NCBI GenBank assembly: GCA_002212985.1
Contig: NBMY01000071.1
Location: 21,305 to 85,304, forward strand
Length of the DNA stretch: 64,000 nucleotides
Source of the DNA: Sphingobacteriales bacterium TSM_CSS
GTDB taxonomy: Bacteria > Bacteroidota > Bacteroidia > Chitinophagales > UBA2359
Direction: 5' to 3'
The position numbers and the translations under genes were made by a program. Numbering within the stretch: the stretch's first letter is position 1; every line of letters begins with the position of its first letter. Positions 27,323-36,855 of this stretch are shown in pieces. The notes beneath the pieces were generated by a model. It did no database searches and had not been told where the DNA came from. It saw only the letters and a program-made list of their open reading frames with translations.

Positions 27323-29212
27323 TCAATTGTTGGGTTTTGCTACCATTACCGCAAGACTATCAAGGTAAGCGGGATATGCTGAGGGGTTATACATATACAC
27401 CTTTACCCGGTCTGCTGGTGTTTGGGCATTGGGTATTGTGGTTTCAAACGATACATGTTGCCATTTACCTTCGGGTGCAAGGTCTTGCAGGTTGAGAGGA
27501 TTCCATCCATAGCTTTTTTCGTTCTCGAAAGAGATAATGAGCAAAGGTTGCTTGTATGGGTTGGGTTCTTTTTGGGTAACCAGCACCTGCGCCTCTGCGC
27601 GCAAGATGTTGCCCTTAAACCTCGAAATTTCGGACAAGGGCAGGTCGAAACCCAATGAATATGGGTTTTCCGATGATGCCCTTGCGGCAAACTTTCCTTC
27701 AAAAGCGTACAGGCTGTCTAATCGGCCGGCGTTGGCAGGTGTCAGGTTTTCAAAACCGGTGGTAAACAGTGTAACCCGGCTGCTGTCATTGGCATTGGTG
27801 GTAAATTGTTTTTTCTGAAACACATAGGTGGCACGGCGATTGCCCCATGGGTCGGGTTTTTCAAAAGAGCGCAGCAGTTCAAAGCGGTTATCGCCGGTAA
27901 GCATTTCTAGGTTGGTTCTATTGTCAACAACAGAGTACCAGTCGTCCCATATTACCAGACTTTTATCGGGTATGATTTTACCTGTAAACAGTTCGGAAGT
28001 GGCTTCTTTTTTGGTTTTATCAAATATATCAACATTCATCAACATGGCAATATAGGGGGCATCAAAAAAGTATTTGTAGCCGTCAAAACGGTTTCCGAGG
28101 TAGTTGGCCATTTCGGTCTGAGCTTGTTGGTCGGCCCGTAAAAGCAAGTGGTTTTTCCAGTTTTCGCCAAAAAGGGTAAAAGCAAAAACAAGGGCTGCCA
28201 TACCGGCTGTAAATGCGTTTTTTGCACGTGGCCTTTGCCCCCAAAGGTTGGATAAAGCGTTTAATCCTCTTAAGCAAATAATTGCCGAGAGCGGAACAAT
28301 GCCCACCAACACGCGCAACAACCCGAAAGACTTAAACAACCCGAAATACCAGAACACGGTGTGCGCCGCAACATAGGCAGTAAAGCAGCCATATACCAGC
28401 CATAGTTCGGTGGCAGCCATATGACGGTACGATACTGTGCGCAGGTTTTTAAATAACATAAAAGCGCCATACAGCAACCCTATGCCCAGCAGCACATACA
28501 TTGGCGGCCCAATGACTTCCTGTAAGCCCTTTACAAATTGCAGCAATTTACCCGATCCATACACCGAACTGTTGGAGGCATAGGGTATTTTGGTAAACAC
28601 CCACCACAAACTGCCGTAGTAAAAATAGCCGGCTACGCTATACACGGCATGGCCGGTAAGTAACAGGGGCAGCCTCTGCCATTTTTTGGTAAAAAGGAGG
28701 TATAGCACATACACACACAAAATAACTAACCCTTCTGAGCGTACAAAGGGTAGAAAAGAAACCCAAATAACCGATGCCACAACCTGCCCCCGAACTGCCA
28801 GATAGACTGCCGCAATAAGCCAAAGGGCAAACAGCGGCTCTGTTAACCCCGATAAGGTGAGGTAAATGTGCATGGGTGCCAGCATAACAAACAACATGGC
28901 AGCCCAGGCATGAGGTATGGTAAGCCGGCGGGCGGTGTGGTAGGTAAGCCAGGCGGCAAGGACACCAAACCCAATGTTCATAAGTTTTACCCCCACAAAA
29001 CCCAATTGTGCAAAGGGCGCTGCCAGCAGCACAAACAACGGCTTTGCCCAATGGTCTAAAAAGTTGGCGGTGTGCTGAAAGGCATATCGGGCAAAGAGGT
29101 AGTGCGACACGCTGTCGCCTTCATCGCCGGTGCCATTGGCAATAAAGGCCAGAGTACACATGGCGGCAAGGTACAAGCCGGTAAAAACAAAGGGTAGTTT
29201 ATGAGGTTTCAT
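27323..29212 (-). CDS. GT-C-type polytopic membrane glycosyltransferase-like protein
   Basis: 629 residues. Ten or so membrane helices lie in residues 1-365; the first ends before a charged loop ANGTGDEGDSVSHYLFARYA, which carries the D-E pair expected near the catalytic base of GT-C (PMT/ArnT-like) enzymes. Helical signatures include WAKPLFVLLAAPFAQLGFVG and LTEPLFALWLIAAVYLAVRG. Residues about 390-629 are a soluble C-terminal domain with a beta-sandwich look (FDLPLSEISRFKGNILRAE). Likely transfers a sugar from a polyprenyl phosphate donor at the periplasmic face. Substrate unknown; no neighbouring glycan genes. Confidence 0.7.
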   Translation of the reverse strand: MKPHKLPFVFTGLYLAAMCTLAFIANGTGDEGDSVSHYLFARYAFQHTANFLDHWAKPLFVLLAAPFAQLGFVGVKLMNIGFGVLAAWLTYHTARRLTIPHAWAAMLFVMLAPMHIYLTLSGLTEPLFALWLIAAVYLAVRGQVVASVIWVSFLPFVRSEGLVILCVYVLYLLFTKKWQRLPLLLTGHAVYSVAGYFYYGSLWWVFTKIPYASNSSVYGSGKLLQFVKGLQEVIGPPMYVLLGIGLLYGAFMLFKNLRTVSYRHMAATELWLVYGCFTAYVAAHTVFWYFGLFKSFGLLRVLVGIVPLSAIICLRGLNALSNLWGQRPRAKNAFTAGMAALVFAFTLFGENWKNHLLLRADQQAQTEMANYLGNRFDGYKYFFDAPYIAMLMNVDIFDKTKKEATSELFTGKIIPDKSLVIWDDWYSVVDNRTNLEMLTGDNRFELLRSFEKPDPWGNRRATYVFQKKQFTTNANDSSRVTLFTTGFENLTPANAGRLDSLYAFEGKFAARASSENPYSLGFDLPLSEISRFKGNILRAEAQVLVTQKEPNPYKQPLLIISFENEKSYGWNPLNLQDLAPEGKWQHVSFETTIPNAQTPADRVKVYMYNPSAYPAYLDSLAVMVAKPNN

Positions 29213-29306
29213 GAGTTTAGCGTAATGACAGAAAGGTTAAGTGCGCACACTCAAAGGGAAAATGATAAATATTTTTAATTATTTAAAATGCAGCGAAAAA
29301 CAATTT

Positions 29307-31400
29307 TCAACGCACTGCAGGTATTGCAATTCTTCCTGCGTTATTTTTAAACAAGTTAAAATCTGAAATGGTAACAACTCCATCTAAATTTAAATCTGCG
29401 CTCATATAGCCGGTCAGTCCGGATTGCAAAAAATACTTATTAAAGTCGTTATGTGTTATTGTTCCACTATTAAAACAGTCTCCGGTCCAAAGAGCATATA
29501 TGTTGGGCGCAACTTGCTTAGTTTGCTCCTGGCCTGCTACGTTGGCAAGGTTTGAAAAATCGAAAGAAGCAGTATTAGGTAAATATACAGGAATGCCCGA
29601 CATTACGCTCAAATGATTGCGATGGTGAATCTGTAACCTGTAATTGCTGCCGGCCGTAACTCCTGCCAGGAACAAAACGCCAACAGACCCGTTTACATCT
29701 ATTAATTGACCATCACTTCTTATAAATGCAGCTCTTCGGGCAATAGTGTTGTAGGAGTCATCAACCAGTTCAACAAGTACCCAATCAACAGTATTTGCCG
29801 GAAAATTTGTAACATTTTCTGTTCCGTTATAATACCATGGAGCACTGTTATAAGGTTGGGAGGTTGGAAGCAAATTGCCCGATAGTAGCAGCGTATTCAT
29901 AGAACCGGTTGCCGCATTATATGCTCCTTCCAGATAAATTTTTGCTTTTGCACGAACACCTGTTGCACTCAGGATGCTGGATTCTACCCAGCTATTGGTA
30001 CCTGTAGCACCGGGGGTTTTATAGGTTTGCAAAATACTCTTATTGTTGTTATCTTGAAGAAATACAACAGTTCTTGAATCTGTAGCATCAACATAGGAAG
30101 GGAAGGTAAAAGTTTGGGTAGCGGTAAAAGTTTCGCCAGACATTAAAACAGGTACAGTGGTTCCATTGGTAGGAAGCAATTTGCGCAACACATTGGGGAA
30201 ATTTTTTTCGCCGTTGCTTCCGGGAGCAGTGGTATAATCCACCATTTGCTCTACAATGGCAATGTATAGTTTATAAGTACCGGGTTTCATATCTACCAGA
30301 GAGGTGATTGTTACATTGATGGTGGCAGTGTTGCCTGCTAAGGATTCCTGAACTCTAACATTGCAGGTAGCCGGAATTGTTTTTTGCTGGGCAATAAGAC
30401 TGGTAGAAACCAAACCGGGAGGTCCTTCAATAGTTCCGTCAACAAATACATCGGGCACACCGCTTACCCCGTAATAATCAACACGGGCATCGGGGTCGGC
30501 TGTATTTTGGTTGTACATGGGGTCATAACCCGGCCAAGATGTATGATATGAAATATGTGCGTACTTGCCACTATTTGTTTGTTGTGCCAATACAGCTTGC
30601 ATGGCCGGGTTTTGTGCGGCGCACGGGCCGCAGGAGGCTTGGGTAAAATGCTCCAAAAGCACCAAACGGTCGCCTAATTCAAAGGCAGAATACACGTTTT
30701 TGGTTAGCTTATCGTTTTCGGGGTTCAGGTCTGCACCGCCGTCAAGACCCGAAGCCCAAACTTCTATATTATGGTTGCCAAAATCGGCTAACCAAGGAGT
30801 GCTATGGGTAAAGTTGTAAGATGCGCCCGGCGCAATTGGAGCGGTTACTGTTTGGGTTTGTATGGCACCACCATCAACACGGTAGTTGAGATTGTAGCTG
30901 CTTACGGTAGTTGTGCCAAGGTTAAAAATGGTTCCGGGAATTTGTTTACTGCCGGCCAATATATAATCTTGTAAAGAAATTTTTGAAACTAATAAATCTT
31001 TAGTTTGGGGGCTTACAGTAAAAATTCGGGTTTCTTCATCATCAAATTCTCCACCGGAAATCAACGTGACAGCACCTGTAGTTACGGTGTAAAAACCTGT
31101 TCCATACGCACAGCAAATGCCATCGCCGTAGGAATCAAATATTTCAAAAAGAACTGTTGCCGTGGTTGGAACACAAACGTTGGCAGTATAGGTAGTGGTG
31201 GCTGCTGTATAAGGACCCGCGCTTGCCAATATTACTCCGGTTACATAATTTTTTAACCTCCAGGTAGTTTCAGCGGGGTAGTTGTCGGTTTTAATGGTAA
31301 TTGTTAACTGCGTTTGCCCTGTAGGGCATTGAGCGAATACTGCATTTTCTAATACACTTATTATGCCCAAAAAAATAAAGATGTTCAGTTTTTTACACAT
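29307..31400 (-). CDS. Omp28-like thioredoxin-fold secreted protein with dockerin-like C-terminus
   Basis: 697 residues. Signal peptide (ending NAVFAQ), then a pro-region with a D-x-Y-G-D-G-[IF]-C-C segment (FDSYGDGICCAYGTGF, about residues 105-125) found in secreted Bacteroidota proteins. The Omp28 thioredoxin-like core is LVLLEHFTQASCGPCAAQNP, with the CGPC site, followed by ISYHTSWPGYDPMYNQ and YGVSGVPDVFVDG. Near the C-terminus two dockerin type I-like calcium loops occur (GDCFNSGTITHNDFNKYFL and ADLNLDGVVTISDFNLFKNN). Probably extracellular. Base composition is more AT-rich than its neighbours. Monocistronic. Confidence 0.78.
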   Translation of the reverse strand: MCKKLNIFIFLGIISVLENAVFAQCPTGQTQLTITIKTDNYPAETTWRLKNYVTGVILASAGPYTAATTTYTANVCVPTTATVLFEIFDSYGDGICCAYGTGFYTVTTGAVTLISGGEFDDEETRIFTVSPQTKDLLVSKISLQDYILAGSKQIPGTIFNLGTTTVSSYNLNYRVDGGAIQTQTVTAPIAPGASYNFTHSTPWLADFGNHNIEVWASGLDGGADLNPENDKLTKNVYSAFELGDRLVLLEHFTQASCGPCAAQNPAMQAVLAQQTNSGKYAHISYHTSWPGYDPMYNQNTADPDARVDYYGVSGVPDVFVDGTIEGPPGLVSTSLIAQQKTIPATCNVRVQESLAGNTATINVTITSLVDMKPGTYKLYIAIVEQMVDYTTAPGSNGEKNFPNVLRKLLPTNGTTVPVLMSGETFTATQTFTFPSYVDATDSRTVVFLQDNNNKSILQTYKTPGATGTNSWVESSILSATGVRAKAKIYLEGAYNAATGSMNTLLLSGNLLPTSQPYNSAPWYYNGTENVTNFPANTVDWVLVELVDDSYNTIARRAAFIRSDGQLIDVNGSVGVLFLAGVTAGSNYRLQIHHRNHLSVMSGIPVYLPNTASFDFSNLANVAGQEQTKQVAPNIYALWTGDCFNSGTITHNDFNKYFLQSGLTGYMSADLNLDGVVTISDFNLFKNNAGRIAIPAVR

Positions 31401-31751
31401 AAAGCATATTTTTTTATCAAATGGGGGATGTATGAAAAAGAGTTGAAAAACAGTAATTCGGGTTAAAATTACAAAAGTTGATGCAATAAGTATCTATGCT
31501 GAGTTATTTTAGCCCCGCCAATTTGCATCTTTTGCCTATAGGCTAACGCTAAATTTTGGTAGTGTTTAGATGATTTTCCTGTAAATAAATGGAAAGGTAT
31601 TGTATATGTAAATTCCTATAAAAAAAGAATTCCCTGCTTTCTCTTTAGAAAAAGGAGTTACTGGGGGCAATATTATTGCGCCTTCCGGTACTACCCCCCT
31701 TGTTTCTTATGTGATTAAAGATTTGTCACAGTATCAAAGAAGACCAAAGCT
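31401..31751. other. 351-nt intergenic region without a gene
   Basis: AT-rich spacer between two minus-strand genes. No ORF or consensus promoter was found. A weak GGGGG/CCCCC pairing around 31664-31699 encloses a small palindrome CAATATTATTG; it could terminate the downstream-pointing transcript but lacks a clear T run. Confidence 0.5.
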
Positions 31752-33011
31752 TCAATATTCCTGCACAAATTGGGTCAGCAGGGTGCAAAGGTTGGTAAAT
31801 TTGGTAAGCGGCAGGGTTTCGGGGCGGTCAAACACATCGTGGTAGGCTTGTATGCCGCCCATGGTGTAAAGGAAAAAACAAGGCACGCCGTTTTGGTAAA
31901 ACCAGTGTTGGTCGCTGTTGGCAGCGGGCGGTCGGCTTTTTACCGCCGGCAGGTAGTTGTATTGGGTATTGAGTTGCTGCAAAAGGTTGTAAGCATCGGG
32001 AAATTCGGTGGCGTTTACGGCCATAACCCCCTCGTCGCCGGTTCCTACCAAATCGAGGTTAATAAGAAATTTAATGTTTTGAAGCGGGAACAGCGGATTT
32101 TCGGTAAAATATTTTGAACCCAGTAACCCCAATTCCTCTGCGCTGAAAGCAATAAATGCCACCGAAAAAGGAGGCGGATTTTGGGCATAGTGTTGCATAA
32201 GGTTAAGGAGCATTGCTACACCGGCTGCGTTATCGTTGGCGCCGGGTACAAATTGTTTGCTGCCCATTTGCCCAATATGGTCGTAGTGGGCGGTAAACAC
32301 AAAAAAGCTGTCGGGTTGTTGTGTGCCTTTTATATAAGCAACTACGTTTTGGGTTTGATAGTTGCTAAGATAAGCGTTGTCAATATTAAAGGAAGCCGTT
32401 TTAAATTTTCGGGGCAGTTGTTTGCGTAGTACGGTAATTTCGGTTTGATATTTGGGCTGCCCGCTAATGTGCCAGGTGAGTTTTTTGTCTTCGGGGCTAA
32501 TGTAGGCTGCGGCTTTGGCTGCGCTTTGCAACATTCCCAACTTACCTTGCAGGGTTTTGGCATTTTTCGGGCTGTAATTGAGCCAAAGTGCTTTGCCCTC
32601 ATAGGTTTTCGACAACAGTTCGTTAAACTTTTTATCGTTTAGGAGCCATTTTTCTTTTATTTGCAGCACTTTGTAGGTTCCTTCAATACCGGTAGAAGCC
32701 GGGTGAATAATAAAATCAACGCCGGGTATAAGATTTTTTTGGTTTGCGCTCATTTCCATATTGCCCGGAAAAACATTGGCATCTATGCTGAAATGCTGAA
32801 AAAAATCTTTCCCGAAAGGTAGTGCTCCCCAATGGGTAAACTCGGCTGCGAGGTAGGCGGCGGCTTTGCGGTCGCCTTGGTTACCATACCCTCTGCCGGC
32901 CATGTAGGGCGAGCAAAGGGTGTCTATTACCTGCTTTGCGTAGGGTAAATCTTGAGCGGCCAGAATAGCCGGCATGAGCAGCAATAACAGGCACAAAAGG
33001 CATTTACACAT
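31752..33011 (-). CDS. M28 family metallopeptidase (PDZ-less aminopeptidase)
   Basis: 419 residues. Signal peptide ends AAQDL (about residue 20). The di-zinc M28 ligands are visible in order: FVFTAHYDHIG (H, and D in the next loop), PGANDNAAGVAMLL, FSAEELGLLGSKYF, LINLDLVGTGDEG and a late SDQHWFYQNG. An N-terminal region of about 150 residues covers the usual protease-associated segment. Expected role: exported aminopeptidase. A 48-nt gap to pssA upstream suggests co-transcription. Confidence 0.93.
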   Translation of the reverse strand: MCKCLLCLLLLLMPAILAAQDLPYAKQVIDTLCSPYMAGRGYGNQGDRKAAAYLAAEFTHWGALPFGKDFFQHFSIDANVFPGNMEMSANQKNLIPGVDFIIHPASTGIEGTYKVLQIKEKWLLNDKKFNELLSKTYEGKALWLNYSPKNAKTLQGKLGMLQSAAKAAAYISPEDKKLTWHISGQPKYQTEITVLRKQLPRKFKTASFNIDNAYLSNYQTQNVVAYIKGTQQPDSFFVFTAHYDHIGQMGSKQFVPGANDNAAGVAMLLNLMQHYAQNPPPFSVAFIAFSAEELGLLGSKYFTENPLFPLQNIKFLINLDLVGTGDEGVMAVNATEFPDAYNLLQQLNTQYNYLPAVKSRPPAANSDQHWFYQNGVPCFFLYTMGGIQAYHDVFDRPETLPLTKFTNLCTLLTQFVQEY

Positions 33012-33059
33012 AAGGGATGGAATACATTGCAGGGGTGAAAAACTGTGCCGAAGGGTTTT

Positions 33060-33791
33060 TTAAAGGGTAGGGGCAGTAGGCGCAGCGCTTTTACCCGAAG
33101 CAAGGCGCTGTACAATAGCAATGGCAATATAGAGCAAAATTGATAAAGCAATGCCCAACCCGCCCCAAAAAACAAGGAGCAAAACACCCGAAATCATGAG
33201 TATATACCGAAGTTCATTACCTTTCCATGCAAAGTTTTTTACCTTAAAAGCCATCATAGGCAACTCGGCTACTAACAGCAGCGAAAAAACAACAGCTATT
33301 ACGCTTAAAAAAACGGGGTTCAGAATAAAAGCAGCCAAACCGGCCTGGTTGTTTTTAACTATAAGCACCAGAGAAATAAAAAACATGGTGCAGGTAGGCG
33401 TAGGCAGTCCTATAAACCCTTCGGTTTGGCGTTTGTCTATGTTAAATTTTGCCAGTCGCAAGGCCGAAAACAGGGTAAGCATGAGTGCCGGTACAAACTG
33501 CCACCACAGGGCATTATCCCCCAACGACAGTTTGAGCAGGTGAAATATAATAGCACCCGGTACTACGCCAAAGGTAACCATATCGGCCAGTGAGTCGAGT
33601 TGTAAACCCAACGGCGAAGAAACTTTGAGCACCCTGGCTACCAGTCCGTCTGAAAAATCGGCAAAAGCGGCGGCAATAATAAAGTACGGCACCCAATACA
33701 AATGCCCTTCAAAAGCCAGTACAATGCTGATACAGCCCAACGCTAAGTTAACTAAGGTGATTAAGTTGGGAATATGCTGTTTAATGTTCAT
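33060..33791 (-). CDS. pssA: CDP-diacylglycerol-serine O-phosphatidyltransferase
   Basis: 243 residues with about six to seven membrane helices. The CDP-alcohol phosphotransferase signature D-G-x2-A-R-x8-G-x3-D-x3-D is present as SDGLVARVLKVSSPLGLQLD followed by SLADMVTFG. It begins MNIKQHIPNLITLVNLALGC, the classical PssA start (PN-x-[IL]-T-x-x-N). Makes phosphatidylserine from CDP-diacylglycerol and serine, the route to phosphatidylethanolamine; no psd gene is in the window. Leads a probable two-gene unit with the M28 peptidase. Confidence 0.94.
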   Translation of the reverse strand: MNIKQHIPNLITLVNLALGCISIVLAFEGHLYWVPYFIIAAAFADFSDGLVARVLKVSSPLGLQLDSLADMVTFGVVPGAIIFHLLKLSLGDNALWWQFVPALMLTLFSALRLAKFNIDKRQTEGFIGLPTPTCTMFFISLVLIVKNNQAGLAAFILNPVFLSVIAVVFSLLLVAELPMMAFKVKNFAWKGNELRYILMISGVLLLVFWGGLGIALSILLYIAIAIVQRLASGKSAAPTAPTL

Positions 33792-33875
33792 GGCAGCAGG
33801 TTAAAGTTAGTGTTTTTTAAGCATAAGACTTGGTAAACTGGCGCTTTGGTTGTAAAGCAGTGGGTGGCATGCCTG

Positions 33876-35828
33876 CTACCACAGGTTGCGCTGTATTCTG
33901 AACAGGTGGAAAGGCAGTTCGGGACCAAGTTCTACATAGTTGTATTCGCTGCCCCACACGTAGCTGTTTCCGCTTATAAGGTCAGACATGGTAATTTTTT
34001 CACCCGGGTGAGCGCCCATTGCTTCAAAGGGCAGTCGCACCATACCCCATTGGCGGTGGAAGGGGTCGAGGTTTACCACCATGAGCAATTGGTTTTGTTT
34101 ATCGGGTGTGGCTTTGTAATAGGCCAGCAGGTGGTTGTTTTCTACGGGGCAGAATTGGATGTTGGTAAAATCCTGAAGGGCGGGGTTATGGCGGCGTATT
34201 TTGTTTAAAATGGTAATGAGGTAAGTAAGGCGGGTTTTGCGGTTCCAATCCCAGTTTTTGAGTTCGTATTTTTCAGAGTTGTGGTATTCTTCTTTACCTG
34301 GTACAGCTTCGTAGTCAATAAATTCAAAAACTGGTCCATAGAGGCCATAGCTTGAACTAAGAGTTGCGGCCATAAAGAGGCGGGTAAAAAACACGGCTTC
34401 GTTGCCGGTTTGCATAATGTAGGGGTTAATATCGGGGGTATTTGGCCAGAAATTAGGTGTGAAATATTCGCGCGAAACGGTTTGGGTAAGTTCGTTCATA
34501 TACTCCACAATTTCGTGTTTATGAATTCGCCAGGTGTAGTAGGTGTAAGATTGGGTAAAGCCCAGTTTGGCGAGTTGGTCCATAATTTTTGGAGCGGTAA
34601 AAGCTTCGGCCAAGAACAGCACATCGGGGTATTGTTTTTTTACCTCGGCAATGAGCCACTCCCAAAACCCGAACGGCTTGGTATGAGGGTTGTCCACCCT
34701 GAAAATGGCAATGCCTTTTTCTGCCCAGTACAAAACAATGCTGAGCAGTTCGTTCCAGAGGTTTTGCCAGTCGGGGGTTTCAAAAAAAATGGGTAAAATA
34801 TCCTGATATTTTTTGGGCGGGTTTTCGGCGTATTGCACGGTTCCGTCGGGGCGCCATTTAAACCATTGTGGGTGTTCTTTTACATAGGGGTGGTCGGGGG
34901 CGCATTGCAAGGCTAAGTCCATAGCTATTTCAACACCTTGTTGTTTGGCTGCGTCAACAAGTTTCAGAAAATCTTCTAAAGTTCCTAATTGAGGGTGTAT
35001 AGATTTGTGCCCGCCTAATGCCGAGCCAATTCCCCAGGGCGAACCCACATCATCGGGTTGGGCGGTTGTGGCGTTGTTTTTACCTTTTCGGTTTACCTCG
35101 CCTATGGGGTGTATGGGCGGAAAATACAACACATCGAAGCCCATTTCGACTACGCGGGGCAGTAGTTTTATACAATCTTCAAAGGTGCCGTGCTTGCCCG
35201 GTTCCTGTGCGGCTGAGCGTGGAAAAAACTCGTACCAGGTGCTGTAAAGAGCTTTCAGCCTATCTACGTAAACATGCAAGTTTGGATAGGTGGTGGCAAA
35301 GTCTTTGGTAGGATATTTGAGAAAAAGGTTGTGCAGGTTTTCTGATTTTACATGTAAAATAGCTTCGTGGTAGCGGGTTTCATCGGTAAAAAGTTGTTTT
35401 ACGTAGTTTACGTATCCTTCTTCTTCTTCGGTACAAAAGGGCGCTATTTTATCAAGGTACAGCGCCCCTTCCAGCAGTTCGGAAGTTACCTGTTGTCCGT
35501 CATCAATTTTGCGCACCGTTCCATGTTGCCAGGTAAGGGCGTGGTCAATCCATGCTTCAATGGTGTATTCATAAAAACCCTGCTGCTGCACTACAAAAGT
35601 GGCCTGCCATTTGCCGTTGTTAGCGGGTTTCATGGGTTTGTGTTGCCATTTTTTGGCTGTTTTGCTGCGGTATTTAAGCATGGCGGCCACCACGTCGTGT
35701 CCGTCGGCAAGAATATCTGCCTCAACGGTTACGGTTTGCCCTACTACCCGTTTTATACTGTGTTTTCCGCCGTTCAGTTCGGGATATACATTTTCAATAA
35801 CTGCTCTGCTTTGTCCGTGTTGCATCAT
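33876..35828 (-). CDS. glgE: Alpha-1,4-glucan:maltose-1-phosphate maltosyltransferase (GlgE)
   Basis: 650 residues, typical length. DUF3416-type N-terminal domain (residues 10-120), then the GH13_3 barrel: LYFPPIHPIGEVNRKGKNN, DDVGSPWGIGS, KSIHPQLGTLEDF, EIAMDLALQCAPDHPYV, nucleophile D379 in IFRVDNPHTKPF, acid/base E408 in FLAEAFTAP. The C-terminal beta domain ends LFRIQRN. It extends alpha-1,4 glucan from maltose 1-phosphate. Partners of that pathway (treS, pep2/mak, glgB) are not in the window. Met2 (35825) is equally possible. Confidence 0.95.
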   Translation of the reverse strand: MMQHGQSRAVIENVYPELNGGKHSIKRVVGQTVTVEADILADGHDVVAAMLKYRSKTAKKWQHKPMKPANNGKWQATFVVQQQGFYEYTIEAWIDHALTWQHGTVRKIDDGQQVTSELLEGALYLDKIAPFCTEEEEGYVNYVKQLFTDETRYHEAILHVKSENLHNLFLKYPTKDFATTYPNLHVYVDRLKALYSTWYEFFPRSAAQEPGKHGTFEDCIKLLPRVVEMGFDVLYFPPIHPIGEVNRKGKNNATTAQPDDVGSPWGIGSALGGHKSIHPQLGTLEDFLKLVDAAKQQGVEIAMDLALQCAPDHPYVKEHPQWFKWRPDGTVQYAENPPKKYQDILPIFFETPDWQNLWNELLSIVLYWAEKGIAIFRVDNPHTKPFGFWEWLIAEVKKQYPDVLFLAEAFTAPKIMDQLAKLGFTQSYTYYTWRIHKHEIVEYMNELTQTVSREYFTPNFWPNTPDINPYIMQTGNEAVFFTRLFMAATLSSSYGLYGPVFEFIDYEAVPGKEEYHNSEKYELKNWDWNRKTRLTYLITILNKIRRHNPALQDFTNIQFCPVENNHLLAYYKATPDKQNQLLMVVNLDPFHRQWGMVRLPFEAMGAHPGEKITMSDLISGNSYVWGSEYNYVELGPELPFHLFRIQRNLW

Positions 35829-36012
35829 GGTAAGAACTAATAATTTGCTTAGTGAGTGTGGTTAAGAGTTGGAATTGTTTATGTATGGTAACAGGGGGGC
35901 AAAAATAAAGTTTTGCCTCGTAATGTTGTTTTTAAACCGGGGTATAAATAAGCCGGAACGCAAAAAATTGCAGTTTCTGGGCATTTTACCCGTTTTTTGC
36001 AGCAATGCGTTT

Positions 36013-36855
36013 CTACTGTTTAATAATAACCGTGCGTTGGTCATAGGTTAAGGCGGTAAAAATTCCAGTTCCGCCCTGTATATTGCTTTCAATGCGGGCA
36101 GGGCGCGTAAATGGGCCACCCGAAGCATCGGCGGCATCTTCTACGGTATCCAGAAACCGGAAATATTCGCGGCTAATGTGGTAGAGCCTTGCAATTACTG
36201 TATCATTGAGCCGGTAGTTATAATTCATGCCTACCGAGGTGCGGTCGGCGCCCAATGCCCGGTCGCTAAATTCCCATGTGTGGAGCGAATCGCGGTCAAA
36301 AATATTGGCAGCGTTGGCAAACCAGGGTTTGTAATAATTGGTATCGGGTTTGGGGTCGTAGAAATACAAGAGCATGGCAGCCTGCAGCGAGTCGTTAAAC
36401 AGGTATAGTACGGTATCTATGGGTATTTGCGGTAAAAAGCGGGTGGTTGCGGTGGCTATGCGGTTAGAAGCGGTATCTTCTACCCGTAGCAGATATGGTT
36501 CAAAATCTGTTGCCTGTATAGGAGCCTGAAGTGCTTTTATATAAACCCGAAGGCTGTCAACATACGGAATGGTATCGGTAATATTGCTATGAGTAATGGT
36601 TACCAATGCATTGTCTATAGTGGGCAGCGACTGCGAAACGGGCAGGGTTCCGGGCGTAAAAAACGATACGCTTTCGGTTACCGAAACCACATAAAACGGC
36701 ACATTGGCATCTAAATAACTCTCTACTACCAACTGGCTTTCGTATTCGGGCAGGTCTATGGTAATGTTTTGCAGGCAGGCCGACATCAACAGGGTGCCTG
36801 CAATTGCCAAAACTATCGCTATCAGCAACAACTTTTTGTTTTGTTTTTGGCTCAT
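36013..36855 (-). CDS. DUF4249 family lipoprotein
   Basis: 280 residues. N-terminal lipobox LLMSAC with a lipidated Cys about residue 27. Mature start ITIDLPEYESQLVVESYLDAN, then VSVTESVSFF and IDNALVTITHSNI, matches DUF4249, whose N-terminal beta-sandwich is followed by a less conserved region. In Bacteroidota these are usually encoded next to a TonB-dependent receptor of the SusC/CirA type; none is adjacent here. Monocistronic, divergent from the TolC-like gene. Confidence 0.83.
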   Translation of the reverse strand: MSQKQNKKLLLIAIVLAIAGTLLMSACLQNITIDLPEYESQLVVESYLDANVPFYVVSVTESVSFFTPGTLPVSQSLPTIDNALVTITHSNITDTIPYVDSLRVYIKALQAPIQATDFEPYLLRVEDTASNRIATATTRFLPQIPIDTVLYLFNDSLQAAMLLYFYDPKPDTNYYKPWFANAANIFDRDSLHTWEFSDRALGADRTSVGMNYNYRLNDTVIARLYHISREYFRFLDTVEDAADASGGPFTRPARIESNIQGGTGIFTALTYDQRTVIIKQ

